The position numbers and the translations under genes are program-made. Positions 1 through 12,400 of a DNA stretch of 64,000 nucleotides are shown piece by piece (within the stretch, counting starts at the first letter, position 1; each line of letters starts with the position of its first letter). The DNA is from Dipteronia dyeriana (lineage: Eukaryota; Streptophyta; Magnoliopsida; Sapindales; Sapindaceae), in the NCBI GenBank assembly GCA_032871835.1, contig CM065295.1:69000687-69064686 (forward strand). Direction: 5' to 3'. The notes beneath the pieces were generated by a model. It had not been told where the DNA came from. It searched no databases and saw only the letters and a program-made list of their open reading frames with translations.

Positions 1-174
1 AAACCCATAACCCATATATGCTTCAAACCAAATCGACCAAACTCCAAACCACACACTGGTACCACCCAAAACATGAACCAGACCATGAACCGGAACACCA
101 CCGCCACAGTTAGAAACCAAATCGACCAAACCACCACTGCCACTAACCGAACCCAAATCAACCCTAACCAATTC
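1..174. repeat. direct repeat, copy 1 (CA/AC-rich)
   Basis: The first 174 bases match 617-814 closely, starting with the same AAACCCATAACCCATATATG. Copy 2 differs by scattered substitutions and a 24-base insertion. The sequence is rich in AACC and CCA runs and encodes nothing convincing. Copy 2 lies inside the TIR element at 229-2007 while this copy lies outside, so a second related element is probably cut by the window edge. Confidence 0.7.
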
Positions 175-228
175 AACCCAAATCAACTCTCACAACACGA
201 CACATGACAAGGTGTACGTTATATATAT

Positions 229-2007
229 GGGTTAATTTTTTTTTGTCCCTTTAGTTTAACCTAATACACAAACTAGTCATCCGGTTTTGAGTATTACCTC
301 GTTTAATCCTTCTGTTAGATTTTTCGTTGAAAAAATGAAATCTAACAGGGTCAGAGGTCAAATGACCCTACTGCCCCTGATTTTATCATCACTCATCCAC
401 CATTCATTTATCATATAAAATAAAAAATAAAAATAATTTATGAAAGCTTAATATTATCATCATCAAACACCATTTCCAACAAATCTAGAAAAATTTCCAG
501 ATTTTACATTCAAAATTAAAATTAAAATTAAAAGATTCAATCTTCTTTCAGTCGATTCATCATCTCCGTCACTTAACTGATTAGCACTACTACCATCATC
601 ATCAACCCCAAACTCCAAACCCATAACCCATATATGCTTCAAACCAAATCGACCAAAATCCAAACCACACACTAGCACCACTCAAAACATGAACCAGAAC
701 ACTACCGGACCACCAAACCAGACCATGAACCGGAACACCACCACCACAACTAAAAACCAAATCGACCAAACCACCACTACCACTAACCGAACCCAAATCA
801 ACCCTAACCAATTCGAATAATATGAGAGGGAAATCACGACCCCAAATCGTGAATCCACACCGGTCAGACAACAGTCAAACACCCATAACCACTTCAGCCA
901 AATTCAAAACACCAAATGCCCAAACCCAAACCCAAATAACCCAGATTCAATCATCACTGACAAATTTAAACACTAAACACTATTTTTTTTAAAAAAAATT
1001 ATTGATATGTGAACCAAATCAAACCTAGACCGAAACCCATTGATCTGTTCATCACTTCCATTTGGTGTTGAATGTGTTCAACACCTACCACATTCAATAT
1101 CGATCACCAACCCTAGCCACAAACACACCACCCTCACCAGTGTTGATCGACCCACCGCTCTCAAACCAGAAAATCAGAACCCACATAGCAAACCAAAAAC
1201 CTAATTCAACTCCATCAACAACCACCTCCACCAGAAATAAGACCAACAATACCTACACACACAACAAATCAAATCGAACCTTTGACCAATTAAGTGATAT
1301 AGAGAAGATTTTTGGGTTGAGAAAGAGAAGAATCGGTTTGAGGAGTCTGTGAGATCGTCGGTGAGGAGATGGCGCTGCTGAGGAGATCACTGACATAGAT
1401 AATGGATTCACTGAGGAGATCGTCGATAAAGAGAACGTCGCTGACCAAAAAGAAAGAGATTTGATTCGATTTAGGGGGGAGAGAGGGAGATCTGTTGTTG
1501 CTCTTGAGGGATTCAATGATTAACACGAGAGAGAGAGAGAGATAGAGGGAGAGGGAGAGGGAGAGAGAGAGAGAGATGTTGTTGTTTATAGGGATGGTGA
1601 TGGAAAATAAGAAGAAAATGAAGTTGGTAGAGAAGAAGAAGGTTTGTTGTTATGGTGTTGTGGTGGGCAAATGATGAACATGAAAAGATGATATTGGTGA
1701 TGGTCGATGATGATGGTTTGAGGGTTCGGGTTAGGGTTTAGTTAGAATTTTTATTTTTTGATTTGATTTTTTAAAATATTAGCTTTTTTGAAATCAAATT
1801 TTTAATTGTTTTTAATTGAAATTATTAATTTTAACCATGCTTTTACCATTATACCCTTAATGGTATGACGAAACCCTAAAGGAATTGGACGGCAGGGACC
1901 AAAATATGAATTTTTGCAAACTAGAGGGACCTGTCAAGGTAAAGCTCAAAACCGAGGGACCATTATGTATATTAGATCAAACTAGAGGGATTAAAAGAAA
2001 TTAACCC
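229..2007. mobile_element. non-autonomous DNA transposon with ~65-bp terminal inverted repeats
   Basis: The left end starts GGGTTAATTTTTTTTTGTCC and the reverse complement of the right end starts GGGTTAATTTCTTTTAATCC. The similarity continues for about 65 bases on each side, through a shared CGGTTTTGAG block. The flanks are both TATATATAT, which fits a 9-bp target duplication but is low complexity. No transposase is visible. Terminal length and TSD size suggest a Mutator-like non-autonomous element; this is inference. The interior contains a GA-rich microsatellite near 1523-1577 and copy 2 of the direct repeat. Confidence 0.65.
617..814. repeat. direct repeat, copy 2
   Basis: Second copy of the sequence at 1-174, inside the 229-2007 element. 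It carries an extra 24-base segment with a partial internal duplication of the AACCAGA motif. Confidence 0.7.
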
Positions 2008-2017
2008 TATATATATT

Positions 2018-2430
2018 AAGTCTCTCATAATGGATTCTTTATTTTAATTTCGGTAGGGACCACTGTAAAATCACATTGATTTGAATGACTTTTGATTTGA
2101 ATTATTTTGTGAATGATAAGTTTATTGAAATCTACCTATGATTTTTTTTATTTTAGAAATTAAGTACTAAAACTATTTATCCTAATTTTTTAAATATGAA
2201 TGTATCGGAAAAATGGGTGAAATATAGGAAAATTAAAGAAAAATAGTTTTAGTGCTTGAAAAATTTTCAAATTTTATTCATAGGTATATTTCAATGAATT
2301 TTTAAAAAAATTTATTCATAGGTAGATTTTATTGAACCTATCATTCACAAAAAAAAAAATCATTCAAATCAATATGATTTCATGTTGGTTCTTATCAAAA
2401 TTAAAATAAAAGATCCATTATGAGAGATTC
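2018..2430. mobile_element. fold-back MITE with ~120-bp arms
   Basis: The left arm starts TCTCTCATAATGGATTCTTT and the right arm is its imperfect reverse complement, ending ATCCATTATGAGAGA. Pairing extends to the motif GAATGATAAGTTTATTGAAA on the left. The centre is an AT-rich loop. There is no coding capacity. It abuts the end of the 229-2007 element. Confidence 0.65.
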
Positions 2431-2464
2431 ACTATATATATATAACTTTTATATTGTCGGTTCG

Positions 2465-2578
2465 ATATATCAGTTCCTTATATGTATGTCATTGGATTTA
2501 AATGTTTTGATTTGGTTGTATACACTTATCAAAACATCTTTTAAATCCAATAACACACATGCAAGGAACTGTTAGAAT

Positions 2579-2586
<8 letters not shown>
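2465..2586. mobile_element. small hairpin MITE
   Basis: CAGTTCCTTATATGTATGTC near 2471 is mirrored by ACACATGCAAGGAACTG near 2555-2571. The arms also share ATTGGATTTAAATGTTTTGA and its near complement, around a ~17-base loop. Both flanks are TA-rich, suggesting insertion into a TA microsatellite. Confidence 0.55.

Positions 2587-2674
<88 letters not shown>
2580..2674. repeat. compound microsatellite (TA)n-(GA)n
   Basis: An uninterrupted TA run to about 2617 is followed by an AG run to 2674. It separates the hairpin MITE from a partial copy of the fold-back MITE. Confidence 0.95.
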
Positions 2675-2676
<2 letters not shown>

Positions 2677-2805
2677 TCTCTCATATAAGAAATTTCTTAT
2701 TTTAATTTCGATAAGGAATTTGATGAAATCATATCAATTAATGAATTTTGAGTTTTTTTTTGATAATAAATTTAATAAAATTTACCTATAAACAAATTAT
2801 TTTTC
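2675..2805. mobile_element. half copy of the 2018-2430 fold-back MITE
   Basis: The sequence starts GTTCTCTCATATAAG and runs parallel to the left arm of the complete element (TTTTAATTTCG, then ATTTACCTATAAA in place of the matching left-arm motif). The right arm is absent. Confidence 0.5.
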
Positions 2806-2906
2806 AAAGGACTGCTCTAGTATGTCATTCAGTTGAGGAGTCTCTTATTCACATAAGTACTACTTTACCGGAGTTTCAAATTTCCCCAAACTATGGGTGG
2901 GCAACG

Positions 2907-3354
2907 AGGCCGGCCCTGAGATTTTCGGGGCCCGAGACGAAGTACAAAAAAATGAAGCGCCCGATACTTTATGTAAGTTTACTATATCTTTTTTTCTCTA
3001 ATAAATACTTATAAATATCAATATAATAAGAGTGTTATACCATTTTTTTCCTTTTTTTAATATATAAAAGATAATTATTGTTGAGATTAGGATTCAAGTA
3101 TTCAACATACTCTAATAATTATGTTTTATAATTTATAGACCTCTATGTTTGGTAGACCTATTTTGAACTCATTGTATGAGTTTATTAGTTTGAAAAATTA
3201 GATGTTTAATGAGTTTTTTTTAAACTCATTTTTATGGACTTATTAGTTCATATAAGAGTTATATATAAAATCATTTTTTTGTTAAACTTTGGAGACCCTT
3301 ACAGATCGGGAGCCCTAGACGGTCGCATCACTGGGCTCCCCATAGGGTCGGGCC
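2907..3354. mobile_element. putative short TIR transposon with GGCCGGCCC-type ends
   Basis: AGGCCGGCCCTGAG at 2907 is mirrored by TAGGGTCGGGCCTGG at about 3341-3355, with GGGGCCCGAGACG and AGCCCTAGACGG just inside each end. Such G/C-rich ends around an AT-rich core are common in small plant transposons. I did not find a clear target duplication. Confidence 0.45.
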
Positions 3355-4279
3355 TGGCCTGGCCTGGCTTAGCTTGGCGGGCAGCCCAGCACACTTACTA
3401 GACCAGCGGGAAAAATTCCCAACAACTCTTCAAAGATTCCGTGAATGATTCAGCTAATGATATCGAATCTTGGAGTAAAATAGAACCCTACAATTTCTGG
3501 ATGAAGATGATTAACCTCTTCGCAATTATAAATCTATTCATGGGCATACTTCTCTATTTCTTTTACAAATATAATCACATATTGTTGTATTATTCTTGAT
3601 CTTGATGCTACATAGTTTCTACGATGAGTGACTATTACTGGAGGAACAAAGTTAATCCTATTATGACAGCAAACAAAGAAATAAAGGGAGGACTGTCGGG
3701 AAGAGTTGGTCTCAGAGAAAGCGAAGCTAAGAAAAAATATTTATTGTGGTGTGACAACCTCTGAATGAAAAAAGGGAATTATTTTTTCGATCAAATTGAA
3801 TTTAAAAACGCTTTCTTATCAATTTTTTTATTTTTTTTTTGTAAAAATTGATCTCTAATCCTCTATCATAAAGTTACAAAGATGGCCGGTGAATATTAAG
3901 AATCGAATTTAAAAAAATCAAAAATTCAAAAAAGAATCAGAAATTCAAAAATAAAAAATTGAAAAACTATAAAAATATATATATATATAATTTTTTAAAA
4001 AAATTGAATCTCCACCAAGATGGAAATTAAATAAAATTTTAAAAAAGCAAAACCCAAAAAAAGAAAGAAAAAAAAACGGGTAATTCACCATTTTTTTTTA
4101 AATTTAATTAATCTCCATGTCGTGGAGATCCATTTTAAAATTTTTATTTACCAATTATTGATTATTAATTTTTTGATTTGATCTCAACCGTCCAAGAGAT
4201 CAATATTTTTTTTTGTCTTTCTAAATTTCTGGTTTTAGTAAATTAAGTGTAAAATAAAGATATTACATTCAATGGTTAA
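3355..4279. other. AT-rich intergenic stretch with a palindrome
   Basis: No gene is seen. The stretch is mostly A/T runs. It holds a perfect 7-base-arm palindrome at 4111-4129 (ATCTCCA, 5-base loop, TGGAGAT) of the kind found in other elements of this window. Confidence 0.6.
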
Positions 4280-4600
4280 TATATGGGTGGCCATGGGTTG
4301 GTTAAACCAGCGGTTAAAAACCGAAATTGGAATTCAAAAACCGTAACCGAAACCGGTGGTTAGAAAACCGGTTTGAGCCGGTTCGGTTACGGTTTGGCTC
4401 TCTCCAAAACCGGCGGTTTAACCGTCTGTTTATGTTGAAAAAAAAAACAAACTTTACCAAAACTGTCGGTTTAACCGAAACTGCTTAACCGGCAGTTTCA
4501 AAATCAATCCAAACCGGTTTGAACGGTTTTGGTTACGGTTTCTCCCTCAACCAAACCGAAACCGTTGGTTTCTAACCGAAGCCGAACACTTAAGTTAATA
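4280..4600. repeat. AACCGG-rich repetitive element
   Basis: About 320 bases are crowded with AACCGGTTT, CGGTTTAACCG and GGTTACGGTTT, which are largely self-complementary. This is typical of subterminal-repeat regions of hAT-like plant elements, but I cannot define ends or a target duplication. Confidence 0.45.
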
Positions 4601-4862
4601 CTTTTAAAGTCAAATCCTAAGCATCATCTTCAATGGTCTTCAAGGAGACCCTCTTATTTAATGATGGTGTTGTTATAAAGAGTCATTAACAGGGGTTTGT
4701 ATTCCAATAATACTATTTTAAATGTCTCTTTTATAATTTATTATTATTATTTTATGTGGAGCCTATTTAATTTTTATTATTATTTTATATACTCATGAAC
4801 TCTATTTTTCTTTTCCTTGAAAAACTGTATATACACCCTTTTTGTATGTACACCCCATTGAT

Positions 4863-5649
4863 CAGGGGCGGAGCCCTTCAAGGGCTTGGGTGGGCTGTAG
4901 CCCACCAAAGTTTTTTGAAAAAAAAAATTTAAGTTTTGTTTTATTAACCAATTTTGATTTATAGTGTTAAACTTACTAAAACTCAATAAATAAAACTATA
5001 AAAAATATATTTTAAATTTACTAAAGATCAAAAAATAAAATTTTATAAAATATGTTTAACTAATCCAAAAACTTTGTTAAAATATATCGACCTAAATGAA
5101 GAACAATAAAATAAAATAAAATAACTCTTCTTGTTTCAGCAATCATCATTCGACGGATTCCCCAATCACTCACATTTATATTTTTCCACTTTCTCAAATA
5201 TTAAACTCTAACTTCTCTGAGTCCTCTCTTATCTTAAATATCTCAATTTGATAATAAATTCCCTAAACTTTAATATTTATTTATTTTTTACTTATAATGA
5301 ATTTGATTTTAGGTTTTGTATTTTATTATTGAGATTTAGGTTTTGTAGATTAATGTGTCTTATGGGATAGTAAAGTTAGGAAATAGAAGAAAAATCTACG
5401 AAAACTAAGGTTTATTTTACTTTTAGGGATTTGAAAAGAAAAATATACATTGAAATTTTTTATTGTGTGTTACCACTATGTATATCCTTAATGTTTTTCT
5501 TATTATGAATTTTCTCCTGTATCGTTTGATTTGATTATTACAAAGAAAAATTTTAAGATTTTTAAATAAGATTTTATTTTTGGGATTTTAAAATACGAAA
5601 AAAATATTAGATTAGCCCACCCTGAATTTTTTTTCCAGCTACGCCCCTG
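4863..5649. mobile_element. hAT-type non-autonomous transposon
   Basis: The termini are CAGGGGCGGAGC and, as the reverse complement of the right end, CAGGGGCGTAGC, so 11 of 12 match. The flanks CCATTGAT (4855-4862) and CCGTTGAT (5650-5657) match at 7 of 8 positions, as expected for the 8-bp target duplication of hAT elements. Just inside are AGCCCACC and its mirror GTGGGCTGTAGCCCACC. The interior is AT-rich and non-coding. Confidence 0.85.
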
Positions 5650-5657
5650 CCGTTGAT

Positions 5658-6560
5658 TTTAAAAAAAAAAATGAAATCTCGTAAGCACACTCCACACATT
5701 ATCAAATATGTCCTTTCTTTTAATTTTAGATAAATATTATAAGTAGAAAAAACATTACAAGATAAATAAAATTAGTGTATTTGGGAGGAGCCGAACCCTT
5801 GGAAGCCTTCTCTTTGTAATTTGAAGATTGACAAAGATAAATTCTCGTTGCAAAAAATCCTAAGGAAATTAAAAAATTTCACGTTTTTCACGTAGGAGCA
5901 TGAGTTTCCGGGTACTTGTAAAGCTTTTATTATTTTTTATGATACGTTGAAAATTATTTTCAGTGAGGAGGTCCCCCATCTTTTCCGATCTAGGATGGAG
6001 CAGCCACCTCCATCTTTTCAAGCCTTGGGAGAATGTTGTTGAGTTCTCCAGATTTTTTTCAGTATTGGTTTTTAATTATTTAATTAGTTTTAGTTTGTTA
6101 AAATTTTGAAAAGGTAAGATGGTTATAAAAATTATTATATCTTTTAATTAAAGTATTTATAATTTAATTTTAGACTTTTAAAATGTATAATAGTATTAAA
6201 ACGATGAAAATATCTCCATTCTTTTTCCTTATACGAGGAGCCCATTTAATTAAAGGAGGTTAAAGTGACCTTAATCAAGGAAGTGAGCTCCAGTGTATTT
6301 TAATCAGGGGAGTTATTAGTAGATTCCATAAAGCTGTAAAGATCCATATCCTCCCTTAATTAAGTTAAAGAGCTTTATTAAAGAATCTCTTGGAGAAGCT
6401 CCATGGCAATGAAGATTAAGAGTATCATTTTTAATAAAGTTGATTTCGTGCTTAAAAAAGCAAATGAGATATAGTGTTGTTTGTTTTGCATTCATGGAAT
6501 TATATATAAAAAAAAGTGGGGTGACATGATGGAGCTAGTGGGGGGTATTAAGAAAAGGAG
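5658..6560. other. intergenic stretch, probably partial transposon sequence
   Basis: No gene is seen. CTCTTGGAGAAGCTCCATGG near 6390 is roughly the reverse complement of TCTTCAATGGTCTTCAAGGA near 4628. A larger transposon (about 4615-6425) interrupted by the hAT element at 4863 is therefore possible, but the boundaries are weak. Confidence 0.3.
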
Positions 6561-6564
6561 AAGC

Positions 6565-6586
6565 AGCCCATAAGAGATGCGGCCCA
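6565..6586 (+). promoter_or_regulatory. paired site II (TGGGCY) motifs upstream of the PPR gene
   Basis: AGCCCA at 6565-6570 and GGCCCA at 6581-6586 are TGGGCT and TGGGCC on the other strand. Paired site II elements bind TCP factors and are common in promoters of plant nuclear genes for mitochondrial and ribosomal proteins. They lie 60-80 bases before the ATG. Two ATGs at 6577 and 6588 open overlapping frames, which would be upstream ORFs if transcription began above them. Confidence 0.6.
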
Positions 6587-6646
6587 AATGTGTCAATTTA
6601 GGTTTTCAAGATTACAGCTTTACATTTTACACTCTCACCTGCAAAA

Positions 6647-8161
6647 ATGCCTCCTTCAACCTCTCTGCAACTCCGCAGGCTCCTCCTCCACCACCTCTCT
6701 TCTCCGCCACCTCTGCCGTCCCGCTGCCTCCTCTTTCCACAACCCTCTACTCATTTTTTCAATTCACTCTTCAGACCATTCTGTTCCGGATCCACCACAA
6801 TCCCTAAAACCCTAGACGACCCAGATCAGAAAATCGCTCATTCCCTCTCTGCGGAGCTCCTCAAGAACCCTGAAGCCGACCCATTACCCATTTCTCAGAG
6901 ACTTCACCTGAATTTCTCTCACATCAAACCAACCCCTTCTCTGGTCCTCTCCACACTCAATCTTTCCTCTGAAGCTGGCCGTACAGCTCTAGGGTTTAAC
7001 CAATGGCTCACCCAGGAGGCTTGCTTTTCGCATTCTGATGAAACGTTGTCGTTTTTTACTGATTACTTTGGTCGCAGGAAGGATTTCAAAGCGACCCACG
7101 AACTTCTTGTTGATAACAAGGAGGTTTTGGGGCCTAAAACCCTTGAATCTTGCATTGATAGGTTGGTTCGTGCCGGTAGGCCCACTCAGGTTGTAGGGTT
7201 TTTCGAGAAAATGGAGAACGAGTATGGGTTTAAACGCGACAAGAATTCGCTTAGATTGGTTGTGGAGAAGATGTGTGAAAATGGGTATGCGAGTTATGCG
7301 GAGAAATTGGTGAAGAACTCAGCTAATGAGATCTTCCCTGATGAAAAGATATGTGATCTGTTGATCAGAGGTTGGTGTGTTGATGGGAAACTTGATGAGG
7401 CAAAACGATTGGCCGGGGAAATGTATAGAGGAGGGTTTGAGATTGGTGCAACGGCATATAATGCTATTCTTGACTGTGTGTGTAAGCTTTGTAGGAAAAA
7501 AGATCCGTTTAGGATTGATTCTGAGGTTGAGAAGGTGTTGGTCGAAATGGACTACAATGGTGTTCCAAGAGATGTGGAGACATTCAATGTCATGATTAGT
7601 AACTTGTGCAAGATCAGGAGGACTGAGGATGCGTTGGAGTTGTTTAATAGGATAGGAGAGTGGGGTTGTTATCCAAATGAGACCACTTTTCTTGTTCTGA
7701 TCAAGAGTTTGTATCAGGCAGCAAGGGTTGGAGAAGGTGATGAAATGATTGATAAAATGAAAAGTGCTGGTTATGCTATAGATAAGAAGGCGTATTATGA
7801 GTTCCTGAAGATTTTGTGCGGGATTGAGAGGGTTGAGCATGCTATGAGTGTGTTTAAGAAGATGAAGGCAGATGGGTGCAAACCCGGGATCAAGACTTAT
7901 GATCTGTTGATGGGGAAATGGTCTGCTCACAACCGTGTTGATAAGGCAAATGCCTTGTTTCAAGAGGCCACGAGAAAAGGGGTGGAGGTGATACCCAAAG
8001 AGTATAGAGTGGAGCAGAGGTATTTGAAGAAGCCTAAGGCTGCGGAGAAGAAAGTAAAGAAAAGGGAGACATTGCCCGAGAAAATGGCTAGAAAGAGGAG
8101 ACGTCTTAAGCAAATCCGATTGAGTTTTGTGAAGAAGCCAAAAAAAATGTCCATGCGATGA
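6647..8161 (+). CDS. PNM1: pentatricopeptide repeat protein, mitochondrial/nuclear (PNM1-like)
   Basis: A single intronless frame encodes 504 residues. The first ~48 residues (MPPSTSLQLRRLLLHHLSSP onward) are rich in Arg, Leu, Ser and His and lack acidic residues, as in a mitochondrial presequence. Roughly eight P-type PPR motifs run from about residue 164 to 449, for example DEKICDLLIRGWCVDGKLDE near 232 and VETFNVMISNLCKIRRTEDA near 310. The fourth repeat has an extra segment around 280-300. The C-terminus is strongly basic, with KKPKAAEKKVKKR (461-473), ARKRRRLK (481-488) and KKPKK (496-500), which resemble nuclear localisation signals. PPR proteins bind organellar RNA; PNM1 of Arabidopsis is reported in both mitochondria and nucleus. 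The architecture plus the CSTF50 neighbour make PNM1 my best call, but another P-class PPR protein is possible. The start is the first in-frame ATG and gives the presequence. Confidence 0.8.
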   Translation: MPPSTSLQLRRLLLHHLSSPPPLPSRCLLFPQPSTHFFNSLFRPFCSGSTTIPKTLDDPDQKIAHSLSAELLKNPEADPLPISQRLHLNFSHIKPTPSLVLSTLNLSSEAGRTALGFNQWLTQEACFSHSDETLSFFTDYFGRRKDFKATHELLVDNKEVLGPKTLESCIDRLVRAGRPTQVVGFFEKMENEYGFKRDKNSLRLVVEKMCENGYASYAEKLVKNSANEIFPDEKICDLLIRGWCVDGKLDEAKRLAGEMYRGGFEIGATAYNAILDCVCKLCRKKDPFRIDSEVEKVLVEMDYNGVPRDVETFNVMISNLCKIRRTEDALELFNRIGEWGCYPNETTFLVLIKSLYQAARVGEGDEMIDKMKSAGYAIDKKAYYEFLKILCGIERVEHAMSVFKKMKADGCKPGIKTYDLLMGKWSAHNRVDKANALFQEATRKGVEVIPKEYRVEQRYLKKPKAAEKKVKKRETLPEKMARKRRRLKQIRLSFVKKPKKMSMR

Positions 8162-9424
8162 AACTTCTGATTTTCCATTTTCGTGTGCAATACGAATTCA
8201 ACATGGGTGGTTGGCAAAAATTGAATTGAGATCCTGTTTTTGTGCACTTGCCCTTTACAATCCTGTTGTTTTAATTTTGGTGTTGGCAACATTAGGAATA
8301 AAATTGTGTTCAATCATTGAAGGTATACTTTTCTCCATACACAATATATGTGTCCAAGTATACTACAATTGCAAGAGTTTTACAATTTTATTTCTTCTAA
8401 TCAATGTTTGCTTTGTTTGTAATGTGTATAAATGTACATATAATTTTTGTTAACTGTATAGATCGATGGCAAACAACACTGTTCAGTCGAAGTGATCGTC
8501 GCTTGTATCACATCTGTCGAGAGAAGTAAGTGTTTCATGAAATTTTTAAAGTTCAGCTTGGTCCTTGGTTGATTCTATCAGTCTGAGAAATCTAGCTTAT
8601 AATCATAATCAAATTAAAGTTTAGGTTACCAAAGGGGGTCCGGGGTCAATTCCTGTCTCATTTTGTCCATGCTTGTGGTTGTTGACTTCTTCTATGGATG
8701 GTATTTCCCCCCAGCAATTTGTCCATGTAGTAATACTGATTTTTTTTTAGCTTAATTGTCAGTCTACATTTAACATGATGAATGTTCAGTTGCTGGAAAT
8801 TGATGAGATGCAGAGCTCAATCTTGAAATTTGGTTGTTATGTGTCAACATAATTAAAAGGTAAATTCCATGTCAAGTCATGGAGAGAAGAATATCGCAAT
8901 GACTAAGAATCAAATGTCTTGAAATTTTTTCTTCAACTGTAGAAAGGTGGTGAATTTGGGAATATCTATCAAAAAACAACTCATTAGTAGCTGTAATATG
9001 TTCTATATAAACTGGGAAGTTAAGGCTGCAAAATTTGATCCGTTAATGTCTTCTCTTATTTTCCACACATTGAGTTTGATCTTACTATGAGGATGCCATT
9101 TGATACCGTATTCTCATTTTACAACTGAGATGGCCTTCATGGGTGATGAAAATTCACAAAACATAGACCTCCATTGCCATATAGCTCATGAACAGCATTA
9201 ATACTCATTGATTAAATAAGTAATGGTAATCACAATATTTGATTCCAAGGAAAGGGGAATCGCAGGACAAATGGATAAAGGAAGAATTTGCCTCTAATGC
9301 AAAATGATGTTAACAAGTCCAGCCATTATCATTATAAATTACGTTTTGCAGGGGAACAAATTTCGTAAATCAGCAACTCAATCACAGGCCGAGTCATGAA
9401 AGTTTAAACCACTTTTCCATGTCC
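8162..9424. other. convergent intergenic region with 3' UTRs
   Basis: This lies between the stop codons of the PPR gene and CSTF50, so it must hold both 3' UTRs. The composition is AT-rich, and CAGAGAAGTAAGTG-like text near 8520 could be a 3'-UTR splice donor. No additional ORF is convincing. Confidence 0.6.
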
Positions 9425-12400
9425 CTATGGAATCTCCTTCCAGAACCGGACTGACCTATCCGTTCCACAAGTAACGAAGGCATTGTCAACTGGTGAATGC
9501 TCAATCCAGCGAGGCGCACCAATATGGTTGGATGGCCACCTTGCCACTTTCTCGGCTGTTAAAGCATCCCAGATTACAATCTGCATCCACCCCAAGATTT
9601 ATTATATGTTGAACCGAAATAAATGGGAGGACTTTAATGAACCAACTCATGCAAGCTGAGCAAACCTCATTGTTTGGTTCATCTATGGATAGCACAAACT
9701 CTTCAGTGTCGTTGAAAACAGCCTGCAAATAACAGATTGAAAAATTCGGAAACAAAAGAAATTCTAAACTTGGAGAATGTAAGAAAAATTCTGAAGACTC
9801 AAAATTTCCCAAGACTCAACAAGCAATAGTTGAATATACCAACTGAAAAAAGAGGTCAAAATAAAAAGATAAACGCAATTATTTTCAAAAGGTGATTCAA
9901 GCATACCTGGCACCGCAATTGTGTATGTGTAGCTCCAAGATATTGTTTGACCAATCTGCCAGTACCAACTTCCCAGAGCTTTGTAGTAGAATCCTTCCCA
10001 CAAGAAAGAACAAACCTAGAAAGTCATGTCATGCTATTAAGACATGCTGAGGTATAAACCTTGGCATGCACTCTACTATTAAAATCTTGTGCTTCAGCGT
10101 TCAGTATAAACTCTACTATTACTCTGCTTCGCATCCTTCGCTACATTTTAAAATCTATAGCATGAATGCTTGCTGACATGGAAAAATATGATCAGTTTAT
10201 TATTGCAAATAACCTATGACAAATGGTGCATAATTTATCAAACTGCATGGGAACCTTCAAATCTAAAGTCATCAGTACCATCAATTCCTTTATTTAATTA
10301 TGGCACCATTCAAAACAAGCGTCTTTATCATACTTCTAGGACACCTAGAGCCACAATTCCATAAAATCATATTCCTTGATCATTCAATCATTATTCTAAT
10401 CAGCAATTCATGAAAACACTCGAGTACTATTGTGGTTTCATGTCCCAAACATTTATATATACACATATATGTATATATTATTTGATTATCATTACCTTTG
10501 ATCCTTTGTAAAGTTTGCGCTAGTGGCCTCTACTGTTCCATGTGCCCCAACTATGGAGCGCACACATTTGGCACTTACCCCATCCCATAAGCGAACAGCA
10601 CCATCTTTAGATGCCGTAACATACATACCACCTGTGGGAGAATACCTCACCTGCATAACCAAATGGATAAATCTGATCAGTTTTATGGGCTCCAAAATGT
10701 AACAAGTGGGTAAGAAATCCTTCCATCAAGCGAATATAAGATGTTGACTCTACCTGATTTATGGCTCCATTGATCTCTGGTACATTTGCAGATAGATAAC
10801 ACTGAAAGGTGTTAACATCGTACAAGTGTGCAATTGGATGATCAGTTCCTGGGTTTCGTTTCAATATCAACCTTGTCAGTGGCCATATGCCAGTACGAAT
10901 TAGGGACAATGCAACATAACGCTTCTAGTAAGAAAGTAAACATCACTCGAACAATGATAACACTTTCTCCTTTCAGGCATAACGAAAACATAATAATAAT
11001 AATTAACATCAGTAATTATAATTTACAATGATAATACGTTATTTGCATACCCATGATTGTAGGGAGGAAAAAGAACATGGTTCAATAACACTAGGAGGAA
11101 AGACAAACCACTGGATGAAGGTAAATATAATCTAGCTTAAATGACTGAAAAGAAACTGATAATACCTTAATGAAATACATCTCATGATTGAGGAGCAGTA
11201 AAAAAAAATATTTTATATAACCGGAAGACAAAACAATTGAATATCCTACATAGTAATAGCAGCATGGGCAAACAACAGAGTACAAACCTAGCCAGTACTA
11301 AAATACAGCATCCTTCCACAAGACTCAAATACATGTGTGAATATATATTGTACATGGCTTGAGAGCAAACATAGAAAATCCACAGATGTATGTCCACAAA
11401 ACGTAAAAGAACAGAGCTGTTTGTTTTATCCAATTTATTGCATTAATAATTTTCTTAAAATACCATTCTACTGCTTGTGAAATCATATTCAGATCACCAG
11501 TAGGGTTCAGTATAAGTAAGCTTCATAGGATCATAAAATGAGGTGACCCTTAAAAAGCCAATGAAATTGCAAGAAAATGGAAATACTGCAAAGTTTGATT
11601 GAACATGAAAGGCAATCATGAAGTATATACATAGTTCTCATAATACTTAACTACTGTCGAAAAAAAGAAAAAAAAATCGAAAAGTGAAAAGTGAAAAGGG
11701 AAATTTAATACCTGCCAAGAGAAAATCCCCAGAAGGATGAAAAGACACTGATCGCACATTGTGAGTATCCTGTGTCATCACCAGCACAAAATTTACTATA
11801 ATACACTCACAATTATGTGAGTCATAGAATCTACTGCTATGTTCAGGAAAAATGCTTAAAGCTATATTAGATGACAAGAAAAACCTGAATAACTCTAAAT
11901 GCTCTCTTTGCAGTAGCTTTAGAAAAATCAAAGAACCTGAAAACTTTACGTAGCAATGTGTTAACAAATGTAGTTCAATCCCATTTTCTGCAACAGAAAT
12001 CTTGTCAAAGTTTAATAGATTTATAAATAAAATTAAAAGACTCTAGGAAACTAATATGTACCATAAATAGCCTGTTAAAGTTATGAATATTTTATTAATG
12101 AACTATTCAAAAGAACATTGTAAAAGATTCAGAAGAAAGTGAATAAATCTCCCATTTAAATACAATAGAATAAGTCATACTTTATTGTGTGATCTTTGGC
12201 TCCAGATATCAGAACAGTGCTTTGAGGATGGAAATCCAAATCGTTTACTGGCTGCATTTGAATCAGCAAAGCATTAGACAATACAGGCAAAGTGTTGAGA
12301 CAACTTCAGATCAGCTATAAGAAAGAAAAAAAAACACAGAGAATATAGTGGCCAACGCCCTGATTCAATTTTAAACATTCTTCAGACTCCCAAGATATGA

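Noticed and set aside
463..882. Val/Gly-rich minus-strand frames near the left edge
   Set aside because: They overlap each other in different phases within AC-rich repeat sequence that recurs at 1-174.
7319..8113. Long minus-strand frame of 264 residues
   Set aside because: It is the shadow of the PPR coding sequence, which has clear repeats and a plausible start on the plus strand.
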